Assembly (NCBI GenBank): GCA_903854805.1
Contig: CAINXK010000618.1
Location: forward strand, 1 to 14,325
Source of the DNA: an uncultured Anaerolineae bacterium
GTDB lineage: Bacteria; Chloroflexota; Anaerolineae; Anaerolineales; Villigracilaceae
Length of the DNA: 14,325 nt
Reading direction: 5' to 3'
The notes under the pieces are model-generated. The model saw nothing but the letters and a program-made list of their open reading frames with translations, had not been told where the DNA came from and ran no database searches. A program made the position numbers and the translations under genes. Position 1 is the first letter of the stretch, and each line of letters opens with the position of its first letter. This document shows positions 1-5,954 of the stretch, in pieces.

Positions 1-1
1 C

Positions 2-241
2 GTGCCCGGTATTCCACCCGCTCAGGTCGCGCGCTTGATGGGCAAAGCAGCGGCCATCCGCGAGAAAGAAGCCTTCCTTATACCGTTCTCTGAAAAGCAC
101 CTGGTCGAGCCAATTGTTGCGGAATTGAAATCTCAACTTGGCGAAGAATCATTTGCTGCAGCTAGCGCCGCCGGGATGACACTGACCTTCCAGCAAGCTG
201 TGGACGAGGCTATTGGGACCCTGCAAAGCCTTGATGAATGA
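2..241 (+). CDS. C-terminal tail of a TPR/STAND signalling protein (5' end outside window)
   Basis: Open from the left edge to TGA at 239-241; the visible GTG is simply the first codon in frame and is not a credible start. The 79 residues match the extreme C-terminus of the two giant kinase/STAND/TPR proteins in this window. LMGKAAAIREKEAFLIPF corresponds to the LFGAAETLR...VLLPIE segment of the second paralogue, and the following QLGEESFAAASAAGMTL corresponds to QLDETTFNAAWAEGRAMS, with a closing FQQAVDEAI-type helix. In this family the segment follows the last TPR repeats. The upstream domains cannot be seen, so whether it carries a kinase and cyclase-like domain or only STAND plus TPR is unknown. 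The methyltransferase follows 88 bp downstream on the same strand. Confidence 0.7.
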   Translation: MPGIPPAQVARLMGKAAAIREKEAFLIPFSEKHLVEPIVAELKSQLGEESFAAASAAGMTLTFQQAVDEAIGTLQSLDE

Positions 242-329
242 TGGTGCCTGGGCACCTTTAAAAACATTTGTGGTGAAACCGATAGCATTGGCTCAGATTG
301 ATCCCAGCAAGTACCCAAAGGAAAATGAC

Positions 330-1421
330 ATGACCACTTCGAATGAATCCAACGATCAACCTGACGATGGGCAAGCGCGTGAAGCCTTTGCGCAGAAATC
401 TTTTGCCGACCTTATCGGCTTTGCGAATGTTTTCATGTGTGTGCTCGGCGACCGGTTGGGTCTCTTCAAAGACCTCGCCGCGCATGGTCCCGCCACCAGC
501 GCAGAGTTTGCCGCGCGGAACGGGATTGTCGAGCGCATGGGGCGCGAGTGGCTCAGCCAGATGGCCTGCGCTGAATACCTGAAGTACGATCCCAGCGACG
601 AGCGGTTCAGTTTGCCGCCCGCACATGCCCCGATCCTGGCCGAAGAAGGCGGACCGGGATTTATGGGCGGCATGTATCAAAGTTTTCAAACTGTTGAAAA
701 TGGGCTTTTTGGCAAACTACTTCACGCCTTCCGCGAAGGCGGCGGCGTGGCATACTCTGAATACGACGATAACTTTTGGGAGGGGCAGGATCGTTTTTCG
801 ATCAGCAATCTAAAACGGTCGCTCGTTCAGCATATCATCCCGGCCATGCCAGAGGTGCTTGCCGCTCTGGAACGCGGCGCGCTGGTCGCGGATGTGGGCT
901 GCGGGCGGGGTAGCATCCTGCTGATCCTGGCCCAGGCTTTCCCGCGCTCGCGCTTTGTGGGCTACGATGCCCATGCGCCAAACATCGCCACGGCGCACAA
1001 AAAGGCTGAATCTGCCGGGATGCCTGATCGCGTGCGCTATGTTTGTCTGGATGCGTCCAAAGGATTGCCCGAGCCTTGCGACATCATCCTCAGTTTTGAC
1101 GTGCTGCACCATTCCACCGACGTGGTTGCATTTTTGCGCACCATCCGCGTAGCGCTCAAGCCTGGCGGGATTTATGTTTGCCAGGAAGCCATCTGCGCCG
1201 ATACGCTGGAAGGCAACCTGGGTCCCGGCGGCGTGATGCTGTATGGCAGCGGTGTCTTCGGTTGTGTGCCGCAGGTTTTATCCGAAAGCAGCGACGCTGT
1301 TGGGCCGGCCGGATTGCCCTTCTCGATGATGAGCGAATACTGTTCCCAAGCAGGTTTTGGCAGTGTCGAGCTCGTCGCCTTTGAGAATGCGGATGCAAAC
1401 ATCTACAAGGTCAAAGCGTAG
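330..1421 (+). CDS. SAM-dependent methyltransferase with N-terminal winged-helix region
   Basis: A class I S-adenosylmethionine methyltransferase of 363 residues; the methyl acceptor cannot be read from sequence. ATG 330 is chosen because AAAGGA at 317-322 lies 7 nt upstream; the frame is open back to 213 but that part resembles spacer. Residues about 25-115 resemble the winged-helix dimerisation region of Rv2258c-like and O-methyltransferase-type enzymes (FADLIGFANVF, GLFKDLAAHGPATSAEFA). The Rossmann domain starts near 180: motif I VADVGCGRGS (187-195), the acidic residue closing beta-2 at D213 (GYDAH), SFDVLHHSTD (255-264) and LKPGGIYV (276-283). The family suggests a small-molecule acceptor. 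It lies 162 bp before the luciferase-like oxidoreductase on the same strand, so co-transcription is possible. The fold is secure; the substrate is not. Confidence 0.9.
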   Translation: MTTSNESNDQPDDGQAREAFAQKSFADLIGFANVFMCVLGDRLGLFKDLAAHGPATSAEFAARNGIVERMGREWLSQMACAEYLKYDPSDERFSLPPAHAPILAEEGGPGFMGGMYQSFQTVENGLFGKLLHAFREGGGVAYSEYDDNFWEGQDRFSISNLKRSLVQHIIPAMPEVLAALERGALVADVGCGRGSILLILAQAFPRSRFVGYDAHAPNIATAHKKAESAGMPDRVRYVCLDASKGLPEPCDIILSFDVLHHSTDVVAFLRTIRVALKPGGIYVCQEAICADTLEGNLGPGGVMLYGSGVFGCVPQVLSESSDAVGPAGLPFSMMSEYCSQAGFGSVELVAFENADANIYKVKA

Positions 1422-1448
1422 CCAGGGTTTGATCAAGAAGGACAAAAT

Positions 1449-1559
1449 ATGTCCAACTCAACTATGTATACATCCGTGGCATGCGCTTTGGAACAGAACA
1501 TTGCTTTTGCCACCCAACCCATATCGATCACGACGCCGATTATCTCACGCGAATTTTGA
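1449..1559 (+). CDS. possible 36-residue small ORF
   Basis: This ATG-to-TGA frame of 36 codons sits in the 162-bp spacer between the methyltransferase and the luciferase-like oxidoreductase. AAGAAGGA at 1435-1442 is 6 nt before the ATG, a good ribosome-binding sequence. The peptide begins MSNSTMYTSVACALEQN and is rich in Ser, Thr and Ile. I see no signal peptide, membrane segment or known motif. It could be a real small protein, a leader peptide that couples translation of the next gene (its stop is 24 nt before ATG 1584), or chance. The ribosome-binding site is the only positive evidence. Confidence 0.25.
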   Translation: MSNSTMYTSVACALEQNIAFATQPISITTPIISREF

Positions 1560-1583
1560 AAATATTCAGGCAAGGAGATCAAC

Positions 1584-2495
1584 ATGACGCTCCCGCTCCG
1601 TTTCGGTATCATCACCATTCAAGATCTACCCTGGCCAACACTCGTGGAGCATTGGAAACATATCGAGTCGCTTGGTTACGATAGTGTCTGGGTGGGCGAT
1701 CACTTCGTCAATTCTCAAAACGTTGAGGACACCTGGTTTGATGGCTGGATGCTGCTGGCGGCCCTGGCTATCCAAACCAGCAGGATTCAAATTGGCCCGC
1801 TTGTCACCAATATCATTTTCCGCAACCCGGCAGTGATTGCCCGGCAGGCGCAGACACTCGACCATATATCCAACGGGCGGCTGGCGCTGGGCATTGGAGC
1901 AACTTCTGAACGGGATCCCAGTCACCGAATGACAGGGGTAGAGAACTGGTCAACAGCAGAACGGGTGCAGCGCTTTCGGGAAACAGTTGAGATTGTTGAT
2001 CAACTGCTCCGCCAGGATACGACCACATATGAAGGGCGCTACTACCAGGTCACGGATGCGCGCATGCGCCCGCCCGCAATCCAAAAGCCACGCCCACCTC
2101 TGGTCCTTGCAGCAGCCGGGCGAACAGCCTTGAAAATCGTGGCTGAATATGCCGATAGCTGGAATACATATGGCGGCTGGAATCTAACAGCCCAACAATC
2201 GCTGGATGTGATCCGTCAGCGAAGCGCACAGCTTGACGAGTATTGCTCAAAAATTGGCCGCGATCCCGCCGAAATTACACGCTCATTTCTGGTGGGGTTA
2301 ACCGTTGAGACTCCGTTTGCTTCGCTGGACGCCTTCCATGATTTCGTTGGCCGTTATTATGAAATTGGGATCAGCGAGTTTATCTTTTACTACGATTATC
2401 CAGCCATGCAATCTGATAGGTGTATGAATCGTGAGATGCTTGAACGTATTGCAACAGAAGCGATCCCGGGAATCAAGGCAAAGAACGCTGGTTAA
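1584..2495 (+). CDS. luciferase-like (LLM class) flavin- or F420-dependent oxidoreductase
   Basis: A 303-residue TIM-barrel enzyme of the bacterial luciferase-like superfamily, which uses reduced FMN or coenzyme F420. ATG 1584 is preceded by AAGGAG (1572-1577). Typical features: the N-terminal strand RFGIITIQD, then ESLGYDSVWVGDHF (28-41), the RIQIGPLVTNIIFRNPAVIA segment (67-86) followed by AQTLDHISNGRLALGIGA (89-106), the PPLVLAAAGRTALKI region (161-175), and ADSWNTYGG (190-198), where family members contact the cofactor. Length is normal for F420-type members. Which cofactor is used cannot be settled by eye; F420 is plausible in Chloroflexota. It may act with the upstream methyltransferase in modifying a small molecule, but no pathway signature is present. 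Confidence 0.88.
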   Translation: MTLPLRFGIITIQDLPWPTLVEHWKHIESLGYDSVWVGDHFVNSQNVEDTWFDGWMLLAALAIQTSRIQIGPLVTNIIFRNPAVIARQAQTLDHISNGRLALGIGATSERDPSHRMTGVENWSTAERVQRFRETVEIVDQLLRQDTTTYEGRYYQVTDARMRPPAIQKPRPPLVLAAAGRTALKIVAEYADSWNTYGGWNLTAQQSLDVIRQRSAQLDEYCSKIGRDPAEITRSFLVGLTVETPFASLDAFHDFVGRYYEIGISEFIFYYDYPAMQSDRCMNREMLERIATEAIPGIKAKNAG

Positions 2496-2600
2496 CATAG
2501 CATTGGACACTGGTCGGATGGCAAGTTCATCGCGCGGATGTTAAGCGCCTTGTGATCCAGATATTATTCCTTTTGCGCGAGTTGTAATCCTGGATGATTT

Positions 2601-2620
2601 TTCTCAACCGTACTTGAGAA
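2601..2620. repeat. 7-bp inverted repeat, candidate operator
   Basis: The arms TTCTCAA (2601-2607) and TTGAGAA (2614-2620) are perfectly complementary around a 6-nt spacer. No T-run follows, so this is not a convincing intrinsic terminator. It lies about 44 bp upstream of the candidate -35 element at 2664, a position suited to a regulator-binding site. The rest of the 2496-2765 spacer holds that promoter, the ribosome-binding site of the next gene and nothing else recognisable. Confidence 0.4.
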
Positions 2621-2663
2621 CTTGGAGACCATCTTGAAAATATTTGTGAAATAAATCCCAAAA

Positions 2664-2691
2664 TTGTATATATTTTTGATCTCTGTATAAT
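2664..2691 (+). promoter_or_regulatory. sigma70-like promoter for the small monooxygenase-like gene
   Basis: A perfect TATAAT at 2686-2691 is preceded, with a 16-bp spacer, by TTGTAT at 2664-2669 (3 of 6 matches to TTGACA). The surrounding stretch is much more AT-rich than nearby coding DNA. The expected transcript start near 2698 would give a leader of roughly 65-70 nt before ATG 2766. Confidence 0.45.
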
Positions 2692-2765
2692 TAACATCAA
2701 TCAACGTGCTTTAAACGTGTAAACAATTTGTGTTCAAAATCAGGGAAATGCAAAGGAGAATTCAT

Positions 2766-3080
2766 ATGGTACTCTCAGTAACAAAGTACAATATCCATCC
2801 CGACAAGGCAGAGGCGTTTTATGCTTGGGTCAAGGTAGCAGTTCCAAGAATACTTTCGATTCCTGGAGTAGTAGAATTTCGGTCCTACCGGCCAGCTGCT
2901 GGTGAATGGCAGGTTGTCACCACAACAGAGTTTGCTGACCTGGCGAGCTGGGCGAGCGCAGCCAGCACTGAAACCTATGCAACCCTTATGAATGAACTTC
3001 ATACCTTAGCCTTGAACGTAACCGTGGAAGTCTGGGGGCCATCGCAAGTCTTACCTGTCCCCCTCCGACCAGGAAAATAG
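2766..3080 (+). CDS. small dimeric alpha-beta-barrel protein (antibiotic biosynthesis monooxygenase-like)
   Basis: A 104-residue protein. ATG 2766 has AAAGGAG (2752-2758) 7 nt upstream; the open frame back to 2730 lacks such a site. The pattern fits a ferredoxin-like dimeric alpha-beta barrel: beta strand VLSVTKYNI, helix HPDKAEAFYAWVKVAVPRIL, loop SIPGVVEFRSYRPAAG, strand EWQVVTTTEFADLASW, helix TETYATLMNELHTL and closing strand NVTVEVWGP. This matches the ABM-type family, whose members range from quinol monooxygenases to enzymes and binding proteins of unknown role. No catalytic residue can be assigned. It has its own promoter and is followed by a degraded region. Fold assignment is moderate; function is open. 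Confidence 0.6.
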   Translation: MVLSVTKYNIHPDKAEAFYAWVKVAVPRILSIPGVVEFRSYRPAAGEWQVVTTTEFADLASWASAASTETYATLMNELHTLALNVTVEVWGPSQVLPVPLRPGK

Positions 3081-3151
3081 TTTTATTCCGGAATCATTCC
3101 AAAGTATGTTCAAACGCGCTCTGGGGCTATTGTGCCTATCGCTCCAACTCG

Positions 3152-3316
3152 CTTCAGATCGGGCTGAGGTCGTCATTGTTTGTGCTGGTGGCAGTTGCAG
3201 CCAGACGATTGGTTGGTATGGCTGTTGACGGATCACCAAACCTTTTTATGTTTATCCTGCTCGCAGCCGAACAGCTCTATGCCGGGCTGTCGGTGCTTGC
3301 GCAAAAACAGGCCTGA
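3152..3316 (+). pseudogene. C-terminal remnant of a DUF4345-like membrane protein
   Basis: In the frame ending at TGA 3314-3316 there is a 54-residue stretch containing LRSSLFVLVAVAARRLVGMA, then VDGSPNLFMFILLAAEQLY. The hydrophobic helix, the ARRLVGMAVDG turn and a second hydrophobic helix resemble the C-terminal half of DUF4345-type small membrane proteins (a pattern like LGRLVSL..DG.P.PLF...LE). The frame stays open upstream to about 3077 but has no start codon with a ribosome-binding site, and the N-terminal half expected for the family is absent. The remnant therefore looks truncated. The family assignment is by pattern memory only. Confidence 0.4.
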
Positions 3317-3336
3317 AAGCAGAATAACGCCAGAAT

Positions 3337-3380
3337 AAAAGCCAGGTTTGAGTGGACATTCCACTTAGACCTGGCTTTTT
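3337..3380. terminator. bidirectional rho-independent terminator
   Basis: A 20-bp stem pairs 3337-3356 with 3360-3379 around a 3-nt loop (CAT), with two G-U wobbles and no bulge. The outer arms are AAAAGCCAGG and CCTGGCTTTT, giving T-runs on both strands: TTTTTT at 3376-3381 on the + strand and the complement of AAAA at 3337-3340 on the - strand. It lies exactly between a + strand gene remnant ending at 3316 and a - strand remnant starting at 3551, as expected for a shared terminator of convergent genes. Confidence 0.85.
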
Positions 3381-3383
3381 TAG

Positions 3384-3551
3384 CGTTTCTTCGATTCTAG
3401 CTGTGCCGGTTTCTCCAAATTTTTGCAGCATCATTCCAACAAGCGCAACCATTTGCTGGTGTTCGGTTTCAGTGAGGCCGGATGTCATTCTCGCCTCGAT
3501 TTCATAGACAAGCGGGTGAGCGCGGGTGAGAATTCCAGCAAACAACCTCAT
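3384..3551 (-). pseudogene. C-terminal remnant of a MarR-like regulator
   Basis: On the - strand a frame beginning at ATG 3551-3549 reads MRLFAGILTRAHPLVYEIEA, then RMTSGLTETEHQQMVALVGM. This resembles the last helix of MarR-family regulators (TxAG..L...A.P....EA.L..GLs.eE...L..LL). The winged-helix DNA-binding part is missing: an in-frame stop (TAG) lies two codons before the ATG and no MarR-like sequence was recognised further upstream. The frame also runs on through the terminator stem, so the normal stop seems to be lost too. It is most likely the eroded end of a regulator gene; a chance resemblance cannot be excluded. Confidence 0.4.
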
Positions 3552-3622
3552 TAAACCCTATCCGGCGCGCCTTCAGTGTCAATGGTCTGGCCCAAGCGAT
3601 CATGAATAACAAGATATTTTCA

Positions 3623-3643
3623 GATTTATTTCTAGAATAAATC
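3623..3643. promoter_or_regulatory. 8-bp inverted repeat over the -35 region, candidate operator
   Basis: The arms GATTTATT (3623-3630) and AATAAATC (3636-3643) are perfect reverse complements separated by TCTAG. The element ends 4 bp before the TATAAT box at 3648, so a bound dimer would block RNA polymerase at the transporter operon promoter. The size and symmetry suit a winged-helix dimer such as MarR, whose possible remnant lies 70 bp to the left. Confidence 0.45.
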
Positions 3644-3653
3644 CAGATATAAT
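3625..3653 (+). promoter_or_regulatory. promoter of the transporter-kinase operon
   Basis: A perfect TATAAT occupies 3648-3653. At a 17-bp spacing the -35 position is TTTATT (3625-3630), a weak match that falls inside an inverted repeat. The predicted transcript start near 3660 leaves about 50 nt before the preferred TTG start at 3713, but only about 5 nt before ATG 3665. Confidence 0.5.
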
Positions 3654-3701
3654 GAACCAATTTTATGAAATTACATTCCTTCACCGTCTTCGAACAGATA
3701 T

Positions 3702-3707
3702 GGGAGG
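3702..3707 (+). promoter_or_regulatory. ribosome-binding site that decides the transporter start
   Basis: GGGAGG lies 5 nt before TTG 3713, which is in frame with the transporter. The upstream in-frame ATG at 3665 has only AT-rich sequence before it and no Shine-Dalgarno match. The next in-frame ATG (3740) also lacks one. Confidence 0.6.
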
Positions 3708-3712
3708 TCAGC

Positions 3713-5950
3713 TTGGCTATTTCTAATGCACATGGATTTATGGAATGGGTACGTGATGAAATACAGCCCAAAAACCTGCTGCCAGGCCTGATGATGGGGA
3801 CGATGACTGGCATGCTGGAAGTGATCTACGCACTTTCAATTGCTTCATTGATATTTTCCGGCGATCTTGCCGTTTATCTCCCTTACGGTTTCGGTATTTC
3901 ACTGGTCAGCTCGGTTGTGCTCCTGATTGGGACGGCATTGATCAGCAGAGTACCGGGGGTGTTCAGCAGCTCCCAGGATAGCCCGACGGTCATGCTGGCC
4001 GTGGTCGCCGCCGGACTGGTTGGCAGCCTGGCGCTTCACCCTGGACCTGAAAAGCTGGTCACCGTCCTGGTGGCTATTTCACTCACTACATTATTAACCG
4101 GCTGCCTGTTCCTGATTCTGGGCTATTTTGGGCTTGGCAAACTGGTACGTTTTATCCCCTACCCTGTCATGGGTGGTTTCCTGGCGGGAACCGGCTGGCT
4201 GTTGGCGCAGGGCGCATTTGTGGTGATGACTGATTCCAACCTGACCCTGGCCAATCTTCCAACCCTGATCCAACCCAGCCAAATCCTTCTGTGGCTGCCA
4301 GGAATTCTTTTTTCCCTGGCGCTGTTCTTCGGCATGCGGCGCTTCGATCATTTTTTGACCATGCCTGCCATTTTACTGGGCACAATTGTCCTGTTTTACC
4401 TGGGCTTTCTGCTGACAGGCACTTCCATTCAGGAGGCTACTGCGCGCGGGTTTTTGCTGGGCAAGGTGGGCGGGGATGCCGTCTGGCAGCCTCTGGCGCT
4501 GGGGAATCGATTGCTAAGCGCAAATTGGGGCGCAATCCTGGGCCAAAGCAGTAATATTGCGATCGTGCTGGTGCTGAGCGTAGTGGGTTTCTTGTTGAAT
4601 GCTTCCGCGCTGGAACTGACCAACCGGCAGGATATTGAGCTTAACCACGAACTCAAATCCGTCGGTTATGTCAACATCGTCTCGGGTCTGCTGGGCGGCC
4701 TGGTTGGTTATCACATGCTTGGCGATACAGCGCTGAATTATCGCGTGGGGGCCAGAGGCAGGCTACCCGGAATCTTAACCGGTCTCGTTTGCGCGCTCAC
4801 CTTCCTGCTGGGTTCCTCTTTGCTGGCTTACCTGCCCAAGCAAATTTTGGGAGGCTTTTTATTTTTTCTGGGGCTGGATTTTCTGGTGGAGTGGATCATC
4901 AGCGGTTGGAAAAAACTTTCGCGCAGCGACTATTTCGTGATGCTGCTGATCCTGATCATCATCGCCAGTACAAATTTTTTAATCGGGATGGGGGTGGGGC
5001 TGGCGGCGACGATTGTTTTATTCGTGGTGAATTACAGCCGTATTAATGTTATCCATCACGCACTTTCGGGGGCAGAGATCAAAAGCAATGTCGAACGCTG
5101 CGCCTATCACGAGCGCGTCTTGAGTGAGAAATTAGGCCAGCATATTTTTGTGCTTGAACTGCAAGGCTTTATCTTCTTTGGCACCGCGAATTCGGTACTG
5201 GAACGCATCCGCGCGCGCCTGGCGGATGCAGACCAGCCAGGGATGCGCTACCTGGTGTTGGATTTTCGCCGGGCGAGCGGGTTTGATTCATCGACCTCGA
5301 TCAGCTTTTTGAAATGCAAACAGATCACCGAGAGCCAGAAGATCGAGCTGGTGCTGACGCATCTTTCGCCCGAGATGCAGCGCCGTTTCGAGCTGGATGG
5401 TTTGTCTGAAGACCAGCCCGGGATACGCATCTTCCCTGACCTGGATCATGGTCTTGAATGGTGTGAGGAGCAGCTTCTTGAGTTGGAGCAAGTCACATCC
5501 CTGCACACGCCAATTACTTTGCGGGCGCAACTGGCAGACAGTGGTTTTGAAAAGGCCAATACCACCCGTTTGTTGAATTATTTGGAACGGGTGACGTTCG
5601 CGGCCGGTGACATCTTGATCCAGCAGGGGAATCCGGCGGATCGGCTGTATTTCATCGAAATGGGCGTGGTATCCATCCAGCTTGAATTGAGCAACCAAAA
5701 GCGGGTGCGCCTGCAAACCCTTGGGCTGGGAACGGCGGTGGGGGAATCCGGGCTGTACCTGGGCAAAACCTGTTCTGCGTCTGTCATCGCTGACTCACCA
5801 GTTACCGCTTACCTGCTGACCCGCGCCGCGCTTTCCAAAATGAAGCTGCAGGAACCTGACCTGGCGGCATCCTTCCATGAATATTCTGCGCGCCTACTCT
5901 CGGAGCGCCTGGCAGCCACCACTCGAACACTTGAAGCAATGATTAAGTGA
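3713..5950 (+). CDS. SulP (SLC26-type) anion transporter with STAS and cyclic-nucleotide-binding-like domains
   Basis: An inner-membrane anion transporter; the substrate (sulfate, bicarbonate or organic anion) is unknown. The preferred start is TTG 3713 (745 residues), supported by GGGAGG and by the promoter position; ATG 3665 would add 16 residues. In 761-residue numbering from ATG 3665, hydrophobic helices span about 38-457, including the SulP-like FSSSQDSPTVMLAVVAAGL (100-118) and FIPYPVMGGFLAGTGWLLAQG (163-183). A STAS domain follows (about 490-605), with LDFRRASGFDSSTSISF at 532-548. A cyclic-nucleotide-binding-like domain covers about 636-745: FAAGDILIQQGNPADRLYFI and the cassette GESGLYLGKTCSASVIA (693-709). 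The cassette keeps E694, but the Arg that usually contacts the cyclic phosphate is Cys703. The gene ends 4 bp before the first kinase/cyclase-like gene, so the two should be co-translated. Confidence 0.9.
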   Translation: MAISNAHGFMEWVRDEIQPKNLLPGLMMGTMTGMLEVIYALSIASLIFSGDLAVYLPYGFGISLVSSVVLLIGTALISRVPGVFSSSQDSPTVMLAVVAAGLVGSLALHPGPEKLVTVLVAISLTTLLTGCLFLILGYFGLGKLVRFIPYPVMGGFLAGTGWLLAQGAFVVMTDSNLTLANLPTLIQPSQILLWLPGILFSLALFFGMRRFDHFLTMPAILLGTIVLFYLGFLLTGTSIQEATARGFLLGKVGGDAVWQPLALGNRLLSANWGAILGQSSNIAIVLVLSVVGFLLNASALELTNRQDIELNHELKSVGYVNIVSGLLGGLVGYHMLGDTALNYRVGARGRLPGILTGLVCALTFLLGSSLLAYLPKQILGGFLFFLGLDFLVEWIISGWKKLSRSDYFVMLLILIIIASTNFLIGMGVGLAATIVLFVVNYSRINVIHHALSGAEIKSNVERCAYHERVLSEKLGQHIFVLELQGFIFFGTANSVLERIRARLADADQPGMRYLVLDFRRASGFDSSTSISFLKCKQITESQKIELVLTHLSPEMQRRFELDGLSEDQPGIRIFPDLDHGLEWCEEQLLELEQVTSLHTPITLRAQLADSGFEKANTTRLLNYLERVTFAAGDILIQQGNPADRLYFIEMGVVSIQLELSNQKRVRLQTLGLGTAVGESGLYLGKTCSASVIADSPVTAYLLTRAALSKMKLQEPDLAASFHEYSARLLSERLAATTRTLEAMIK

Positions 5951-5954
5951 CACC

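Noticed and set aside
243..256. GGTGCC-TG-GGCACC hairpin just after the first stop codon
   Set aside because: Only a 6-bp stem with a 2-nt loop, followed by three T's; too weak to call a terminator.
213..329. N-terminal extension of the methyltransferase frame
   Set aside because: No ATG with a ribosome-binding site, overlaps the previous gene's end, and the residues look like translated spacer.
3085..3094. ATTCCGGAAT palindrome after the ABM-like gene
   Set aside because: A 10-bp palindrome without T-run, promoter or repeat partner; expected by chance.
3106..3228. ATG-initiated 40-codon frame starting MFKRALGLLCLSL
   Set aside because: No ribosome-binding site or recognisable motif after residue 15; overlaps the DUF4345-like remnant in another frame. 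It may be a piece of the same decayed gene but cannot be shown.
2555..3650. ATCCAGATAT occurring at both 2555 and 3641
   Set aside because: A single 10-mer shared by two AT-rich spacers can arise by chance and its position relative to the promoters differs.
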